Numbered from the stretch's first letter, positions 16,900 through 26,428 are shown. The stretch: 64,000 nt of DNA from Bacillus subtilis (GCF_008764245.1 NZ_VTQV01000005.1:1-64000), one strand, 5' to 3'. Numbers and translations: made by a program. The notes: generated by a model from the letters alone, not told the origin.

Positions 16900-17109
16900 A
16901 TATTATAATGTATGAAGTTGATTAATATTAAATTACACCAAACAACTATGTAAGTCAATAGTTTCAGTCGTTCATAGTCAGTAGTGTTAAATTTTGGTAT
17001 CTTCTAACCTATTATTTACGATACAACGAACAATTTATTTGTGATGATACTGGGGATTAGCAGCATTAGTAACACTCATGCATTTGTTAAAAAACTATTT
17101 TAGATGCAT

Positions 17110-17193
17110 GGGGAGGGAAAGGAGGGAAAGGAGGGAATTTGACAAATATATTCATTACGAATATAGTTGATATGTCAACGTTGTCTAGTCAAC
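17110..17193 (+). promoter_or_regulatory. Promoter and operator region of the marR operon
   Basis: A near-consensus promoter reads TTGACA (17139-17144), 17 bases, TATAGT (17162-17167). The dyad TATATTC-N5-GAATATA (17147-17165) fills the spacer and -10. Two abutting 14-base sites, GTTGATATGTCAAC and GTTGTCTAGTCAAC (17166-17193), cover the transcription start. Directly upstream of the -35 is a run of four G-tracts (17110-17135) built from a 9-base GGAGGGAAA repeat. The rest of the gap from 16908 holds no gene. Confidence 0.85.
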
Positions 17194-17217
17194 AAGTTGA
17201 AGGAGGTTCTCACTCTA

Positions 17218-17634
17218 TTGAACTTGAATGATCATATTGGAATTTTAATCCATAATGCGGATTTGGCGATAACAAGTTATGTGAGGAAACATTTGGAGCC
17301 CTTCAACCTTGCTCCAGAGCAAAATCTCATTATGATGATTCTCTGGAATCAAGATGGCGTTTCATCTAATGAGCTTGTCTCACAACTTAATAAGGACAAA
17401 GCCGGCATCGCACGTATGATTGCGAGCTTGGAGGGAAAGGGATATATAAAAAAAGTCGCTGACCCCAATGATAAACGCAGTTTTAAAATACATTTAACAG
17501 ATGAGGGGAAACGGCTTGCTCATTCAGTTATACCTATACAACGAAACATGCGTGAAACTTTAACGAAGGGTATGACGAAAGAGGAGATTGACGATCTGCA
17601 GAAACTGATCACCAAAGTGATGAACAACATTTAA
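17218..17634 (+). CDS. MarR-family transcriptional regulator
   Basis: A 138-residue winged-helix repressor. DNA-binding helices lie around SSNELVSQLNKDKAGIARMI, and the wing carries the family motif DPNDKRSFKIHLT. No cysteine is present in the usual redox position near the N terminus, so quinone or electrophile sensing is not indicated by sequence. It starts at TTG with GGAGG ten bases upstream; a longer frame lacks a ribosome site. The flavin reductase begins 15 bases after its stop, which suggests control of an NADPH-dependent oxidoreductase. Confidence 0.92.
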   Translation: MNLNDHIGILIHNADLAITSYVRKHLEPFNLAPEQNLIMMILWNQDGVSSNELVSQLNKDKAGIARMIASLEGKGYIKKVADPNDKRSFKIHLTDEGKRLAHSVIPIQRNMRETLTKGMTKEEIDDLQKLITKVMNNI

Positions 17635-17649
17635 GGAGGAAATAACTTT

Positions 17650-18201
17650 ATGAACATTGTTATCATTGTAGGAAGTCTTCGCAAAGATTCTTATAACATG
17701 CAACTAGCGAAAACCATGCAAGAACGTTACAGTGCAAAAATGAATATTGACATTGCGGATATTCGTTCTTTGCCACATTATGAACAAGACGAAGAGAACA
17801 ACCCACCAGAAACTGTGAAAAAATTCAAGCAGTCCATTGCGAATGCAGATGGGGTGATCATCATCACTCCAGAATACAACTGGTCGATCCCTGGAGTGCT
17901 AAAGAATGCAATCGATTGGGCTTCTAGGGTCGATAAGGTTTTCATTGGTAAACCCGTCATGGCTGCTGGCGTTAGTATTGGCATGGCTGGAACACTTCGG
18001 GCACAGCTTCACTTACGTGAGATCCTTTCAGGTCTTCAAGCCCAATTACTTCCACCAAGCGGAAATGAGATCCTCATTAATTTTGCGGCGCAAAAATTCG
18101 ATGATCAATCAGGGCGGTTAGCGGACGAGCCGACTCTTGGCTTTTTAGATGTCGTTGTGGACAAGTTTGTTGACTTTGTAAAGTTGTCTAAAAAAGACTA
18201 A
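17650..18201 (+). CDS. NADPH-dependent FMN reductase (azo-/chromate-reductase family)
   Basis: A 183-residue flavodoxin-like protein. The FMN-phosphate loop GSLRKDSYN is at residues 8-16, and TPEYNWSIPGVLKNAIDW (near 78) is the hallmark of the NADPH-dependent FMN reductase family, which reduces quinones, azo dyes or chromate. AGGAGG precedes the ATG. It is the second gene of the MarR operon and is followed by a terminator. Confidence 0.92.
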   Translation: MNIVIIVGSLRKDSYNMQLAKTMQERYSAKMNIDIADIRSLPHYEQDEENNPPETVKKFKQSIANADGVIIITPEYNWSIPGVLKNAIDWASRVDKVFIGKPVMAAGVSIGMAGTLRAQLHLREILSGLQAQLLPPSGNEILINFAAQKFDDQSGRLADEPTLGFLDVVVDKFVDFVKLSKKD

Positions 18202-18238
18202 TCAACTTATAGCACCTAAAAGAAGAAATAATGAAACA

Positions 18239-18288
18239 AAAAAGGATAGATGAACAAGGGAAAATACCTGGTTGCATCTTTCCTTTTT
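18239..18288 (+). terminator. Terminator of the marR-reductase operon
   Basis: AAAAAGGATAGATG pairs with CATCTTTCCTTTTT with one mismatch. The T-run is part of the 3' arm. Confidence 0.8.
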
Positions 18289-18421
18289 GTCCTACATATA
18301 TGCCTAATCATTCTGTTGTGATGCCAATGAATTATAGCTTTTATCGTCTTCTCCTTTTTTCTATCTCTTGTATATGTTTAAATTCCCCGATAATTGTCAA
18401 ATGTAAAAGGGATATATGTTT

Positions 18422-18433
18422 AAACAATTGTTT
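18422..18433 (+). promoter_or_regulatory. Palindrome upstream of cypC, possible operator
   Basis: A perfect 12-base palindrome, AAACAATTGTTT, lies 26 bases before the P450 start. TTGTCA at 18394-18399 may be the -35. The direct repeat TATATGTTTAAA occurs at about 18371 and 18414. No regulator is identified. Confidence 0.4.
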
Positions 18434-18435
18434 GA

Positions 18436-19728
<1,293 letters not shown>

Positions 19729-19742
19729 AAGTTCAAGTACCT

Positions 19743-19787
19743 CGGTATTTCGTGGCCCGTGGCAAGTTCATGGACCGCGAAATATCG
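19743..19787 (+). other. Long hairpin after cypC
   Basis: CGGTATTTCGTGG pairs with CCGCGAAATATCG over 13 positions with two G-U wobbles, and an inner CCGTG/CATGG extends it. No T-run follows. CCATGAA near 19808 could pair instead with TTCATGG in the loop side. It may be a cypC 3' structure. Confidence 0.5.
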
Positions 19788-19942
19788 AAGTTGAAAGAGC
19801 CTCATGCACCATGAACATCTTATGCCCAACATTTTATAATTTTCTTCAGCGATTAATCCTCCTGCTTTCTCTGTTAAAAAATACCGAACCTTATTCGATT
19901 CCCATTCTTAACTCTATTTTTAGCAATTTGCAAATAAACCCT

Positions 19943-20034
19943 TTTACATTCTTTCAAATAACTACTATACTTTTAGTATTGGAAACTAAAAGTGTTGCGT
20001 CTTGTATGAGGGAATGGTATAAATTCCTCCGGGT
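19943..20034 (+). promoter_or_regulatory. Promoter and leader of the mifM-like/yidC operon
   Basis: TTTACA (19943-19948), 17 bases, TATACT (19966-19971) form a strong promoter. A perfect nine-base dyad, ACTTTTAGT/ACTAAAAGT (19969-19993), covers the expected start: it is either an operator or a 5'-terminal RNA hairpin. A second hairpin follows at about 20008-20031 (GAGGGAAT with ATTCCTC). The remaining part of the 352-base gap is featureless. Confidence 0.75.
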
Positions 20035-20080
20035 TCCTAGAACGAGATGCTAAATTGGATGAAGAAATTGGGTGTTAGCC

Positions 20081-20347
20081 ATGTATGATTTATTACTGCA
20101 AGAGTCATATGCTGAGTGGGTTTTGCCACTTACGATCGCGATTATTTGGATTTTAAGCTGGCAATTAATCATGCTTTCTCGTTCTGTCCATGCGAATGGG
20201 CGAGCAAGTGAATCTGTTCAATTGAACATCTTTACCATGCCCACTATTCAAAATGAAAGACCGCGTCATCGTCGCTTTCAATTAATGAAAACAGTGAGAA
20301 GGCAAGAATCCCCAGATGATTCAGATGATCACCACTTTTCTATTTAA
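20081..20347 (+). CDS. MifM-like leader peptide (nascent-chain sensor) upstream of yidC
   Basis: An 88-residue protein with one N-terminal membrane helix (residues about 14-33, WVLPLTIAIIWILSWQLIML), a basic middle (RPRHRRFQLMKTVRR, about 58-72) and an acidic end, SPDDSDDHHFSI. This layout, its position before a yidC gene, and the sequestering hairpin below match B. subtilis MifM, which stalls in the ribosome when YidC activity is low. Sequence identity to MifM seems low and was judged by eye. I chose the ATG (20081) over the GTG three codons earlier because GGGTG lies six bases before it. Confidence 0.75.
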   Translation: MYDLLLQESYAEWVLPLTIAIIWILSWQLIMLSRSVHANGRASESVQLNIFTMPTIQNERPRHRRFQLMKTVRRQESPDDSDDHHFSI

Positions 20348-20378
20348 AAAGACAAAAACTTTAAAAGTAGAAAGGTGA
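20329..20378 (+). promoter_or_regulatory. Hairpin sequestering the yidC Shine-Dalgarno
   Basis: The 5' arm, TCACC then TTTCTA (20329-20342, with a three-base bulge), lies in the last codons of the leader ORF. The 3' arm, TAGAAA then GGTGA (20368-20378), is the yidC ribosome site (AAAGGTGA, eight bases before the TTG). A ribosome paused with its P-site around Asp79-Asp83 would cover the 5' arm and free the site. Confidence 0.8.
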
Positions 20379-20385
20379 ACTCGAA

Positions 20386-21159
20386 TTGAAAAAAAACACA
20401 ATCTTACTTTCTATGCTTGTGATCGCTGCTCTTATGCTTGGTGGCTGTTCAGGTGTAGAAAACGAAACAGGCTTTTTTTATAATATATTTGTCCGCCCGC
20501 TTTCATGGGGTATTCATGAAATTGGCTCTGCCTTATGGGGCGAATTTGGACTTGCTGTCATTGTGATTACGCTCATTATTCGTTTGATTTTGTTGCCATT
20601 TATGTTGAACACGTATAAGAAACAGCAAGAAATGAAAGTGAAAATGGATATAATCAAACCGGAAATGGACGATATCCAAAAACGCTTACGGGCTACAAAA
20701 GACCCAGAAGAGCAGAAGAAAATTCAACAAGAAATGATGGCACTTTATACGAAACATAATGTGAATCCTTTAGGTGTTGGCTGTCTGCCACTTATCATTC
20801 AAATGCCAATCTTGATGGGGCTGTATTGGGCTATTCGTAGCTCGGAGGATATTGCGAATCACTCCTTTCTCTGGTTTGACCTAGGAAGTCCAGATCGAAT
20901 CATGATGTTAATCGCAGGATTTGTTTATTTTATCCAAGCGAGAGTGTCAATGGCCACCGTTCCAGAAGCACAGAAAAAGCAGATGCAGATGTTTGCTTAT
21001 ATTTCGCCAATTATGATCATGTTCATTTCTTTTTCAGCGCCAGCGGCTTTACCCCTTTATTGGGTGGTCGGCGGTATTTTCATGATTTTCCAAACATGGC
21101 TCGGCCGGAAATTTTATACGCAACATCCTGAAAAGGTAGAGGAAGAATCGAAGAATTAA
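20386..21159 (+). CDS. yidC: Membrane protein insertase YidC/Oxa1 family (YidC2-like lipoprotein)
   Basis: A 257-residue insertase. The lipoprotein signal ends in LGGC (Cys about 21), five membrane helices follow, the conserved groove arginine is in LIIRLILLP near residue 66, and a cytoplasmic hairpin, PEEQKKIQQEMMALYTKH, lies near residue 107. It inserts and folds membrane proteins with or without SecYEG. Gene position behind a MifM-like leader suggests the inducible paralogue (B. subtilis YqjG/MisCB). It starts at TTG, whose ribosome site is buried in the leader hairpin. Confidence 0.93.
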   Translation: MKKNTILLSMLVIAALMLGGCSGVENETGFFYNIFVRPLSWGIHEIGSALWGEFGLAVIVITLIIRLILLPFMLNTYKKQQEMKVKMDIIKPEMDDIQKRLRATKDPEEQKKIQQEMMALYTKHNVNPLGVGCLPLIIQMPILMGLYWAIRSSEDIANHSFLWFDLGSPDRIMMLIAGFVYFIQARVSMATVPEAQKKQMQMFAYISPIMIMFISFSAPAALPLYWVVGGIFMIFQTWLGRKFYTQHPEKVEEESKN

Positions 21160-21166
21160 AATGGTG

Positions 21167-21198
21167 AAAGGTAGTCTCTTAAAAGGGCTACCTTTTTT
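21167..21198 (+). terminator. Terminator of yidC
   Basis: AAAGGTAG and CTACCTTT pair around a 13-base loop, followed by T residues, eight bases after the stop. Confidence 0.88.
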
Positions 21199-21255
21199 GG
21201 GTATTCGGATAATCGTGTGGAATTCTTCCTGTTTAGATTTTAATTCATTTCTTAC

Positions 21256-21340
21256 CTTGCATTACAAGACTAATGAAGTTATACTTATTATAAATCATGT
21301 AATGCAAGATATATTTTAATCATAACTCTTGTATTGCAAG
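21256..21340 (+). promoter_or_regulatory. Promoter and three operators of the padR operon
   Basis: The promoter is TTGCAT (21257-21262), 17 bases, TATACT (21280-21285). Three copies of a 13-base dyad are present: CTTGCATTACAAG (21256-21268, overlapping the -35), CATGTAATGCAAG (21296-21308) and CTTGTATTGCAAG (21328-21340). The sites are 40 and 32 bases apart. This strongly suggests autoregulation by the PadR protein. Confidence 0.85.
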
Positions 21341-21363
21341 TTACTGAGAAAGGAGGAAGAGGC

Positions 21364-21726
21364 TTGTCATCAACACAAATGCTAAAGGGTATAATTGATG
21401 GCTGTTTACTGGCAATTATAAAAAATAAAGAAGTCTACGGATATGAATTGGCAGAGAAGTTGGGTAATTATGGGTTTGAGTCTTTTAGTGAAGGGACAAT
21501 TTATCCATTGTTAATGCGGATGCAAAAGGAAGAATTAGTTACATCAACATTAAAAAAATCAACAGCTGGACCTAAAAGAAAATATTACTCACTAACAATT
21601 AAGGGTGAGCAGGAATTAAAAAATTTCGAGGAACGTTGGGCAACGTTACAGAACAATGTTAACAGAGTGTTAGATTATGAGTCAGATACAAAATTTACAA
21701 AAGGAGATGAGATAATTGAAAAATGA
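21364..21726 (+). CDS. PadR-family transcriptional regulator
   Basis: A 120-residue winged-helix regulator of the short PadR subfamily. It has the DGCLLAIIKNKEVYGYELAE opening and the FSEGTIYPLLMRMQKE helix near residue 50, then TAGPKRKYYSLT of the wing and a C-terminal dimerisation helix. It starts at TTG behind AAAGGAGG; the upstream extension has no ribosome site. It overlaps the next gene by 11 bases. Confidence 0.93.
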   Translation: MSSTQMLKGIIDGCLLAIIKNKEVYGYELAEKLGNYGFESFSEGTIYPLLMRMQKEELVTSTLKKSTAGPKRKYYSLTIKGEQELKNFEERWATLQNNVNRVLDYESDTKFTKGDEIIEK

Positions 21727-22480
21727 ATTACAACTTTCTAAAAAGAGCCAAGAGTTCATAGAAAACCTAAATCTATACTTATTTTCCAGTGGGAAAAACC
21801 CAGATGAAATTGAAGATATTGTAAGTGAGTTAGAAGTTCATTTATTTGAAGCTGAGAAAAAAGGAAAACCCATTGAAAAAATTATTGGAAAATCACCAAA
21901 GGAATATATGAAAATGGTTTCTGATGAAATGGTAATTGACTATCGAACTTGGTTCAAATACATTTGTTTTATTGTTTTTGGCTCATTTTCTTTTTCAATT
22001 TTCATTGATTTATGGGAAGGAAATCTTTCCTATTCTATCTTGGAAATCATCGGGCATATTGTAATAGGTGCAATATTTATTGCTTCTGTTTTTATAGGAT
22101 TTAAATTTATTTCTACAGCAAATCGATCTCTCAAAATACAGGGGTTGATATTAGGTAGTATAGCGATACTGCCCATAGCTTTGTTTGTTGGGTTGATCTA
22201 CCTAAATAGAGCCTTCGACACTACCCTCATTTATTTTGGCAATAAGGGAAGCCTGGCTATCGGTGTGGTTGCAGCACTGATTATAATAGGTGTTTCCATT
22301 TGGGCAAAATCTTGGACTCTGATTATTATCATGGCATTTTTAATACTGCCCAATTATTTACTGAGCCTGACTCCATTGCAAGAGGAAACACAGATGATCA
22401 TAAGTGTTATCATGACTTATGGTGGAATTGGTATTTACCTTTGGATATTATCCAAACTGGAGAAAAGTAATGGATACTAA
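21716..22480 (+). CDS. HAAS/DUF1700-type membrane protein, PadR partner
   Basis: A 254-residue protein. Residues 1-70 are a helical domain (SKKSQEFIENLNLYL, DEIEDIVSELEVHLFEA) of the kind called HAAS, which accompanies PadR-type regulators. Six or seven membrane helices follow from about residue 82. The TTG start overlaps the end of padR, with AAAGGAG just upstream, so the two are coupled. It probably transmits a membrane or ligand signal to PadR, as inferred for this family. Confidence 0.82.
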   Translation: MKNELQLSKKSQEFIENLNLYLFSSGKNPDEIEDIVSELEVHLFEAEKKGKPIEKIIGKSPKEYMKMVSDEMVIDYRTWFKYICFIVFGSFSFSIFIDLWEGNLSYSILEIIGHIVIGAIFIASVFIGFKFISTANRSLKIQGLILGSIAILPIALFVGLIYLNRAFDTTLIYFGNKGSLAIGVVAALIIIGVSIWAKSWTLIIIMAFLILPNYLLSLTPLQEETQMIISVIMTYGGIGIYLWILSKLEKSNGY

Positions 22481-22510
22481 TATGATTCATCTACCAAACT
22501 ATAAGGATTA

Positions 22511-22878
22511 ATGACTTATTTTGAAGATCTGGTTAAATCAATGAACAATTGGGAAGAAGAGATATTTAACTATTTTAATTCTCCCATTACTAATGCCTAT
22601 ACAGAGTCCTTAAATCGTTTAATTAAGACAATGAACCATGTTGGTCGTGGTTACTCATTTGAAGCTCTTGGGCAAAAATTTTATTTACACAAGGATATCG
22701 TAAAGTAAAAAAGAAAAAGAAATTCAAAGAAGTTGAAGTTACTTTCAGAAAAATGTTACCTGATCAATTCCCAAATTGGGGAAAAACTGGCTATGAATGG
22801 GTGTATGAAGAAATCTATGGTGCTGACTTTTCCACACTATTTTCCGATTACCCCCTTTTTTCTGCCACGACGAGTTAA
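22511..22878 (+). pseudogene. ISL3-family transposase, C-terminal remnant with frameshift
   Basis: The first part reads NAYTESLNRLIKTMNHVGRG and YSFEAL, typical of the end of the ISL3 catalytic domain. A frameshift near 22672 moves to a frame reading KILFTQGYRKVKKKKKFK and then NWGKTGYEWVYEEIYGAD, ending at 22878. The N-terminal three quarters and both terminal inverted repeats are absent, so it cannot transpose on its own. Confidence 0.85.
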
Positions 22879-23230
22879 TGTTGGATCTAACTTTAGTAGC
22901 CAGTGAATTCCAAGTAGTAGATTTACCTTAACAGAAGCTAAACAATGATGAACCAAAATTAAGGTAAAAGTAAGGTTTTCGTTTCCAAGTGGTTATCTCA
23001 AACGATTACTCTTGGACAGAGTGAAAAATTCACTCATATTCTGTAGGGGTTCTATACGATTTGACGTCTATATATTGTCAAAAGTTAGTAGAAGTAGAAG
23101 TGGTCGGATGGAGTCTGTCATCTTTTGTAAAAATATTTTAATAAAAGAGAAACCTTTTTGTCATTTTTTACGTTATAGTATATAGAGTTAAAATATTATT
23201 TTAGTAGAGAGAATTGAAGGGGGATCCATT
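22879..23230 (+). other. Intergenic region with promoter of the exporter operon
   Basis: A 352-base gap without a gene. A promoter, TTGTCA (23158-23163), 17 bases, TATAGA (23181-23186), precedes the macA-like gene. The earlier part is AT-rich sequence, possibly left over from the transposon insertion; no IS end was recognised. Confidence 0.55.
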
Positions 23231-24493
23231 TTGAAGAAAAAGGTCTGGATTTGGATTAGTATTGTTGTAGGGGTTTTGATCATCCTCGGGGGTGGGGCCG
23301 CTCTTGTTATGAACATGGGGGCAAAAATGGTCGATGGGGCAGATGAAATGGAAGACATGCCTCTTACCGTCCAAAAGGCGGATGAGCAAGAATTAACGGA
23401 AAGTATCTTAGTGACGGGAAAAATTGTACCTGAAAGTGAACAAAAGGTATATTTAGAACCCGAAAATGGCGAAATTCAAGAATTTAAGGTAGAGGAAAAT
23501 AAAAAGGTGAAAGCCGGCGATCCTCTATTTCTCTATGATTCTTCGAAATTAAAACGCGAATTTGATAAAGCTGTACGTGATCGAGATTTAATTAAAAAAA
23601 GAATGCAAATCGAGATTAACCAAATGGCGGAATTAGATAAAAAGATTAGAGAAGCAAAGCAAAAGGTGGGTCGTAAAATAGATCCTGAGGCCGAAGTAGT
23701 GGAAGAGGTTGTAACACAAGATGATGTTAATCAGCTACAAAATGAACTAGTTCAGGCTGAAATGGACCATGAAGCGACAAAAGAAGAGATTGAAACAGCT
23801 CAGGAAACGATTAATGAATTAGATGCACAAATCAAAGCAATGACTGTTGTGAGTAAAATTGATGGCATTGTTGTAAAAATAAACGAGAATATCGAAAAGA
23901 CAGAAGAGGGTGCTAGCGAGCCTGTCGTCCATATTATTTCTAGTGACCCTTATAAAGTCATTGGCACGATGAATGAATTTGATGCAGTGAAAATTGCGAA
24001 AGATCAACCTGTCATCATTCGCCCAAAAGTGTTTAAAGATCGTGAATGGAAAGGTGTCGTGGAATCTGTTTCCCAATTCCCTTCAGATGATGGCGGAGGG
24101 GGAGAAGATTATGATATGGGTGGTGGCGGAAATGTCACAACCTATCCATTTAAGGTCGCGATTAAAGACGATACCTCTGAACTACGTCAAGGGTTTCATG
24201 TTTCCTTAGAAGTTAAGATGGGCGGAGGGGAAAAATCTTTAGTTGTTCCTCATATGGCGATTTTGGAAGAGGAAGCGATGGAAGAGGGCGAAGATAGCAG
24301 CGGCGAAATGGTTGAAGTCATTTATGTGCTTGTTGATGGCGTTTTACAGCGACGCGAAGTTGAAACAGGAAAAATGAATGATGAATTCATTGAGATCACG
24401 GAAGGTGTGACGAAGGGTGAATTGGTTGTTATCTCCCCAGATCCTGGATTGTATGATGGAATGGAAGTGACATCCTATGATGAAGTTGAGTAA
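23231..24493 (+). CDS. MacA/YknX-type membrane-fusion (adaptor) protein
   Basis: A 420-residue HlyD-family adaptor. It has one N-terminal membrane helix (residues 5-29), a lipoyl-like beta domain (EIQEFKVEENKKVKAGDPL), a coiled-coil hairpin at about 105-195, the second lipoyl half (TVVSKIDGIVVKINENIE) and beta-barrel domains. An acidic, Gly-rich insert (DDGGGGEDYDMGGGG, near 286) is unusual. TTG start behind a GGGGG-type site. It overlaps the ATPase gene, forming a three-gene exporter operon. Confidence 0.9.
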   Translation: MKKKVWIWISIVVGVLIILGGGAALVMNMGAKMVDGADEMEDMPLTVQKADEQELTESILVTGKIVPESEQKVYLEPENGEIQEFKVEENKKVKAGDPLFLYDSSKLKREFDKAVRDRDLIKKRMQIEINQMAELDKKIREAKQKVGRKIDPEAEVVEEVVTQDDVNQLQNELVQAEMDHEATKEEIETAQETINELDAQIKAMTVVSKIDGIVVKINENIEKTEEGASEPVVHIISSDPYKVIGTMNEFDAVKIAKDQPVIIRPKVFKDREWKGVVESVSQFPSDDGGGGEDYDMGGGGNVTTYPFKVAIKDDTSELRQGFHVSLEVKMGGGEKSLVVPHMAILEEEAMEEGEDSSGEMVEVIYVLVDGVLQRREVETGKMNDEFIEITEGVTKGELVVISPDPGLYDGMEVTSYDEVE

Positions 24494-25157
24494 GATTACC
24501 AAGGTGTATGGGAATGGTTCTTTGAAAGTTCCCGTCCTGCATGGGATTGATCTTTCCATTGAAGATGGTGAATTTGTTGCGATCATGGGTCCATCCGGTT
24601 CAGGGAAATCCACTTTAATGAATATCATTGGTTTCCTCGATTACCCAACAGGTGGGGACTATGAATTAAACAATGAAAAAATTAGCGCTTTTCGAGAAAA
24701 GCAATTAGCTGCGTTGCGTAATCGCCATATCGGCTTTGTGTTTCAGCAATTTTTTCTGCTACCGCGTCTAAATGCGATAAAAAATGTAGAAACACCACTA
24801 GTGTATGCAGGTGTTTCAAAAAAAGAGCGTAGGGAAAGAGCACAGCAAATGTTAGAAAAAGTAGGACTTGGGGATCGTGTAAAACATCTACCGAACCAAT
24901 TATCTGGTGGGCAAAAGCAAAGGGTGGCGATTGCTCGTGCGCTTGTGAATAACCCATCCGTGATAATGGCAGATGAACCAACAGGTGCCCTCGATTCTAA
25001 AACAAGTAAGCAGATTATGGAGCTTTTTGTGCAGTTGAATCAAGAAGGCAAGACGGTGATCCTCGTTACGCATGAAGAAGAAGTGGCGGCATATGCCAAT
25101 CGGGTCATTACACTAAGGGATGGTCTGGTCATAGATGATCGGAGGATGACATCATGA
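24477..25157 (+). CDS. ABC transporter ATP-binding protein, MacB/LolD family (YknY-like)
   Basis: A 226-residue ATPase. It has Walker [10 protein letters not shown] near residue 39, Q-loop [12 protein letters not shown], signature LSGGQKQR near 143, and Walker [13 protein letters not shown] near 163. It energises the permease encoded next, with which it shares ATGA overlap. It begins inside the end of the adaptor gene. Confidence 0.95.
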   Translation: MMKLSKITKVYGNGSLKVPVLHGIDLSIEDGEFVAIMGPSGSGKSTLMNIIGFLDYPTGGDYELNNEKISAFREKQLAALRNRHIGFVFQQFFLLPRLNAIKNVETPLVYAGVSKKERRERAQQMLEKVGLGDRVKHLPNQLSGGQKQRVAIARALVNNPSVIMADEPTGALDSKTSKQIMELFVQLNQEGKTVILVTHEEEVAAYANRVITLRDGLVIDDRRMTS

Positions 25158-26368
25158 ATATTTTAGAAAGCTTCAAGATTGCCTTCTCCTCGATTTGGAA
25201 TCATAAAGTCCGAGCTCTTTTAACGATGCTTGGTATTATTATTGGTGTCGCTGCCGTAATTACGATTGTAGCACTTGGTCAAGGGGCGCAAGATAATTTG
25301 ACGGATGAATTATTTGCGGTCGATGAAAATGTTATTGAGCTATACTATGAGTATGAACCAACGGAAGAGGAAATGGAAAGTGGGGGATGGTCATGGGAAG
25401 AGCCTGAATTATTCGCCGAAGATTTAGAAACTCTTGAGGCAGTTCCAGGTGTCAAAGCCGTAATTGGAACAAATTCTGGTTGGGGCATGTTAGCTCATAA
25501 TGAAAAAACAGGTGAGATGGACATTACGGGTGTTGGCCCAGAATACTTCCAAGCGCAAAGTATTGAAATTTTGGAAGGGAGACCGATCAATGCTCGAGAC
25601 AATGATGGCATGAATCGAGTGATCATGATCGATAAAGTCGCTAGGGAGAAATTCTTCAAAGAGAATGAAAATCCAATTGGGGAAATTATTGACCTTGATG
25701 ATAATCCGTATAAAGTGATTGGTGTATATAAATCTCCCATACCTGAGCAATTTCAATGGAGTGAAAATGGGGAAATACTAATGCCGCGTGCGGTTATTTC
25801 ACTAATGTTTGGCAGTAATGAGATCGACAAACTTTCACTCATCGCCGAAAGCCCAGAAGTAATGTCGGAGACAGGAAGACTAGCCGCCGAGACCTTAACG
25901 GAAAGCAAAGAGCTTGAACAGGGTTATTATACCACCTTTGATATGTCAGAGTTTGAAGACGAATTTAACCAAGTGATTTTAATTATGACAATCTTTATTG
26001 GTAGCATCGCCGGCATTTCTCTGCTTGTTGGTGGAATCGGTGTGATGAATATTATGCTCGTCTCCGTAACCGAACGAACGAGGGAAATTGGCTTGCGGAA
26101 GGCACTCGGAGCTACGCGAGGAAAAATTTTATTTCAGTTTTTAATTGAATCGATTACACTTACCTCATTAGGTGGCTTGATTGGAATCGGCTTGGCAAGT
26201 GTTGGGACAGGTTTAATTACGTTATTGTCTCCAATTAATGCCATGGTCAGCCCAATCGTCGTCATCATCGGTGTCGGCTTCTCAGCCTTCATCGGCATTA
26301 TATTTGGAATCTTACCAGCAAACAAAGCATCCAAATTAAGTCCGATTGATGCGTTAAGATATGAATAG
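25154..26368 (+). CDS. ABC transporter permease, MacB family (YknZ-like)
   Basis: A 404-residue permease with the MacB topology: helix 1 at about residues 20-42, a large extracellular MacB_PCD domain, then three helices in the C-terminal FtsX domain (from VILIMTIFIGSIAG). TERTREIGLRKALGAT is the typical coupling loop. The extracellular part is rich in Glu/Asp. MacAB/YknXYZ systems export peptides or toxins; YknXYZ protects B. subtilis from the SdpC toxin. Substrate here is unknown. Confidence 0.93.
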   Translation: MNILESFKIAFSSIWNHKVRALLTMLGIIIGVAAVITIVALGQGAQDNLTDELFAVDENVIELYYEYEPTEEEMESGGWSWEEPELFAEDLETLEAVPGVKAVIGTNSGWGMLAHNEKTGEMDITGVGPEYFQAQSIEILEGRPINARDNDGMNRVIMIDKVAREKFFKENENPIGEIIDLDDNPYKVIGVYKSPIPEQFQWSENGEILMPRAVISLMFGSNEIDKLSLIAESPEVMSETGRLAAETLTESKELEQGYYTTFDMSEFEDEFNQVILIMTIFIGSIAGISLLVGGIGVMNIMLVSVTERTREIGLRKALGATRGKILFQFLIESITLTSLGGLIGIGLASVGTGLITLLSPINAMVSPIVVIIGVGFSAFIGIIFGILPANKASKLSPIDALRYE

Positions 26369-26372
26369 ATGG

Positions 26373-26408
26373 AAAAAGGCTAATTGCGCTTGAGCAATTA
26401 GCCTTTTT
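26373..26408 (+). terminator. Terminator of the exporter operon
   Basis: A perfect 14-bp stem, AAAAAGGCTAATTG/CAATTAGCCTTTTT, has an eight-base loop, four bases after the permease stop. Confidence 0.93.
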
Positions 26409-26428
26409 ACTCTCGTATAGCAAACTAT

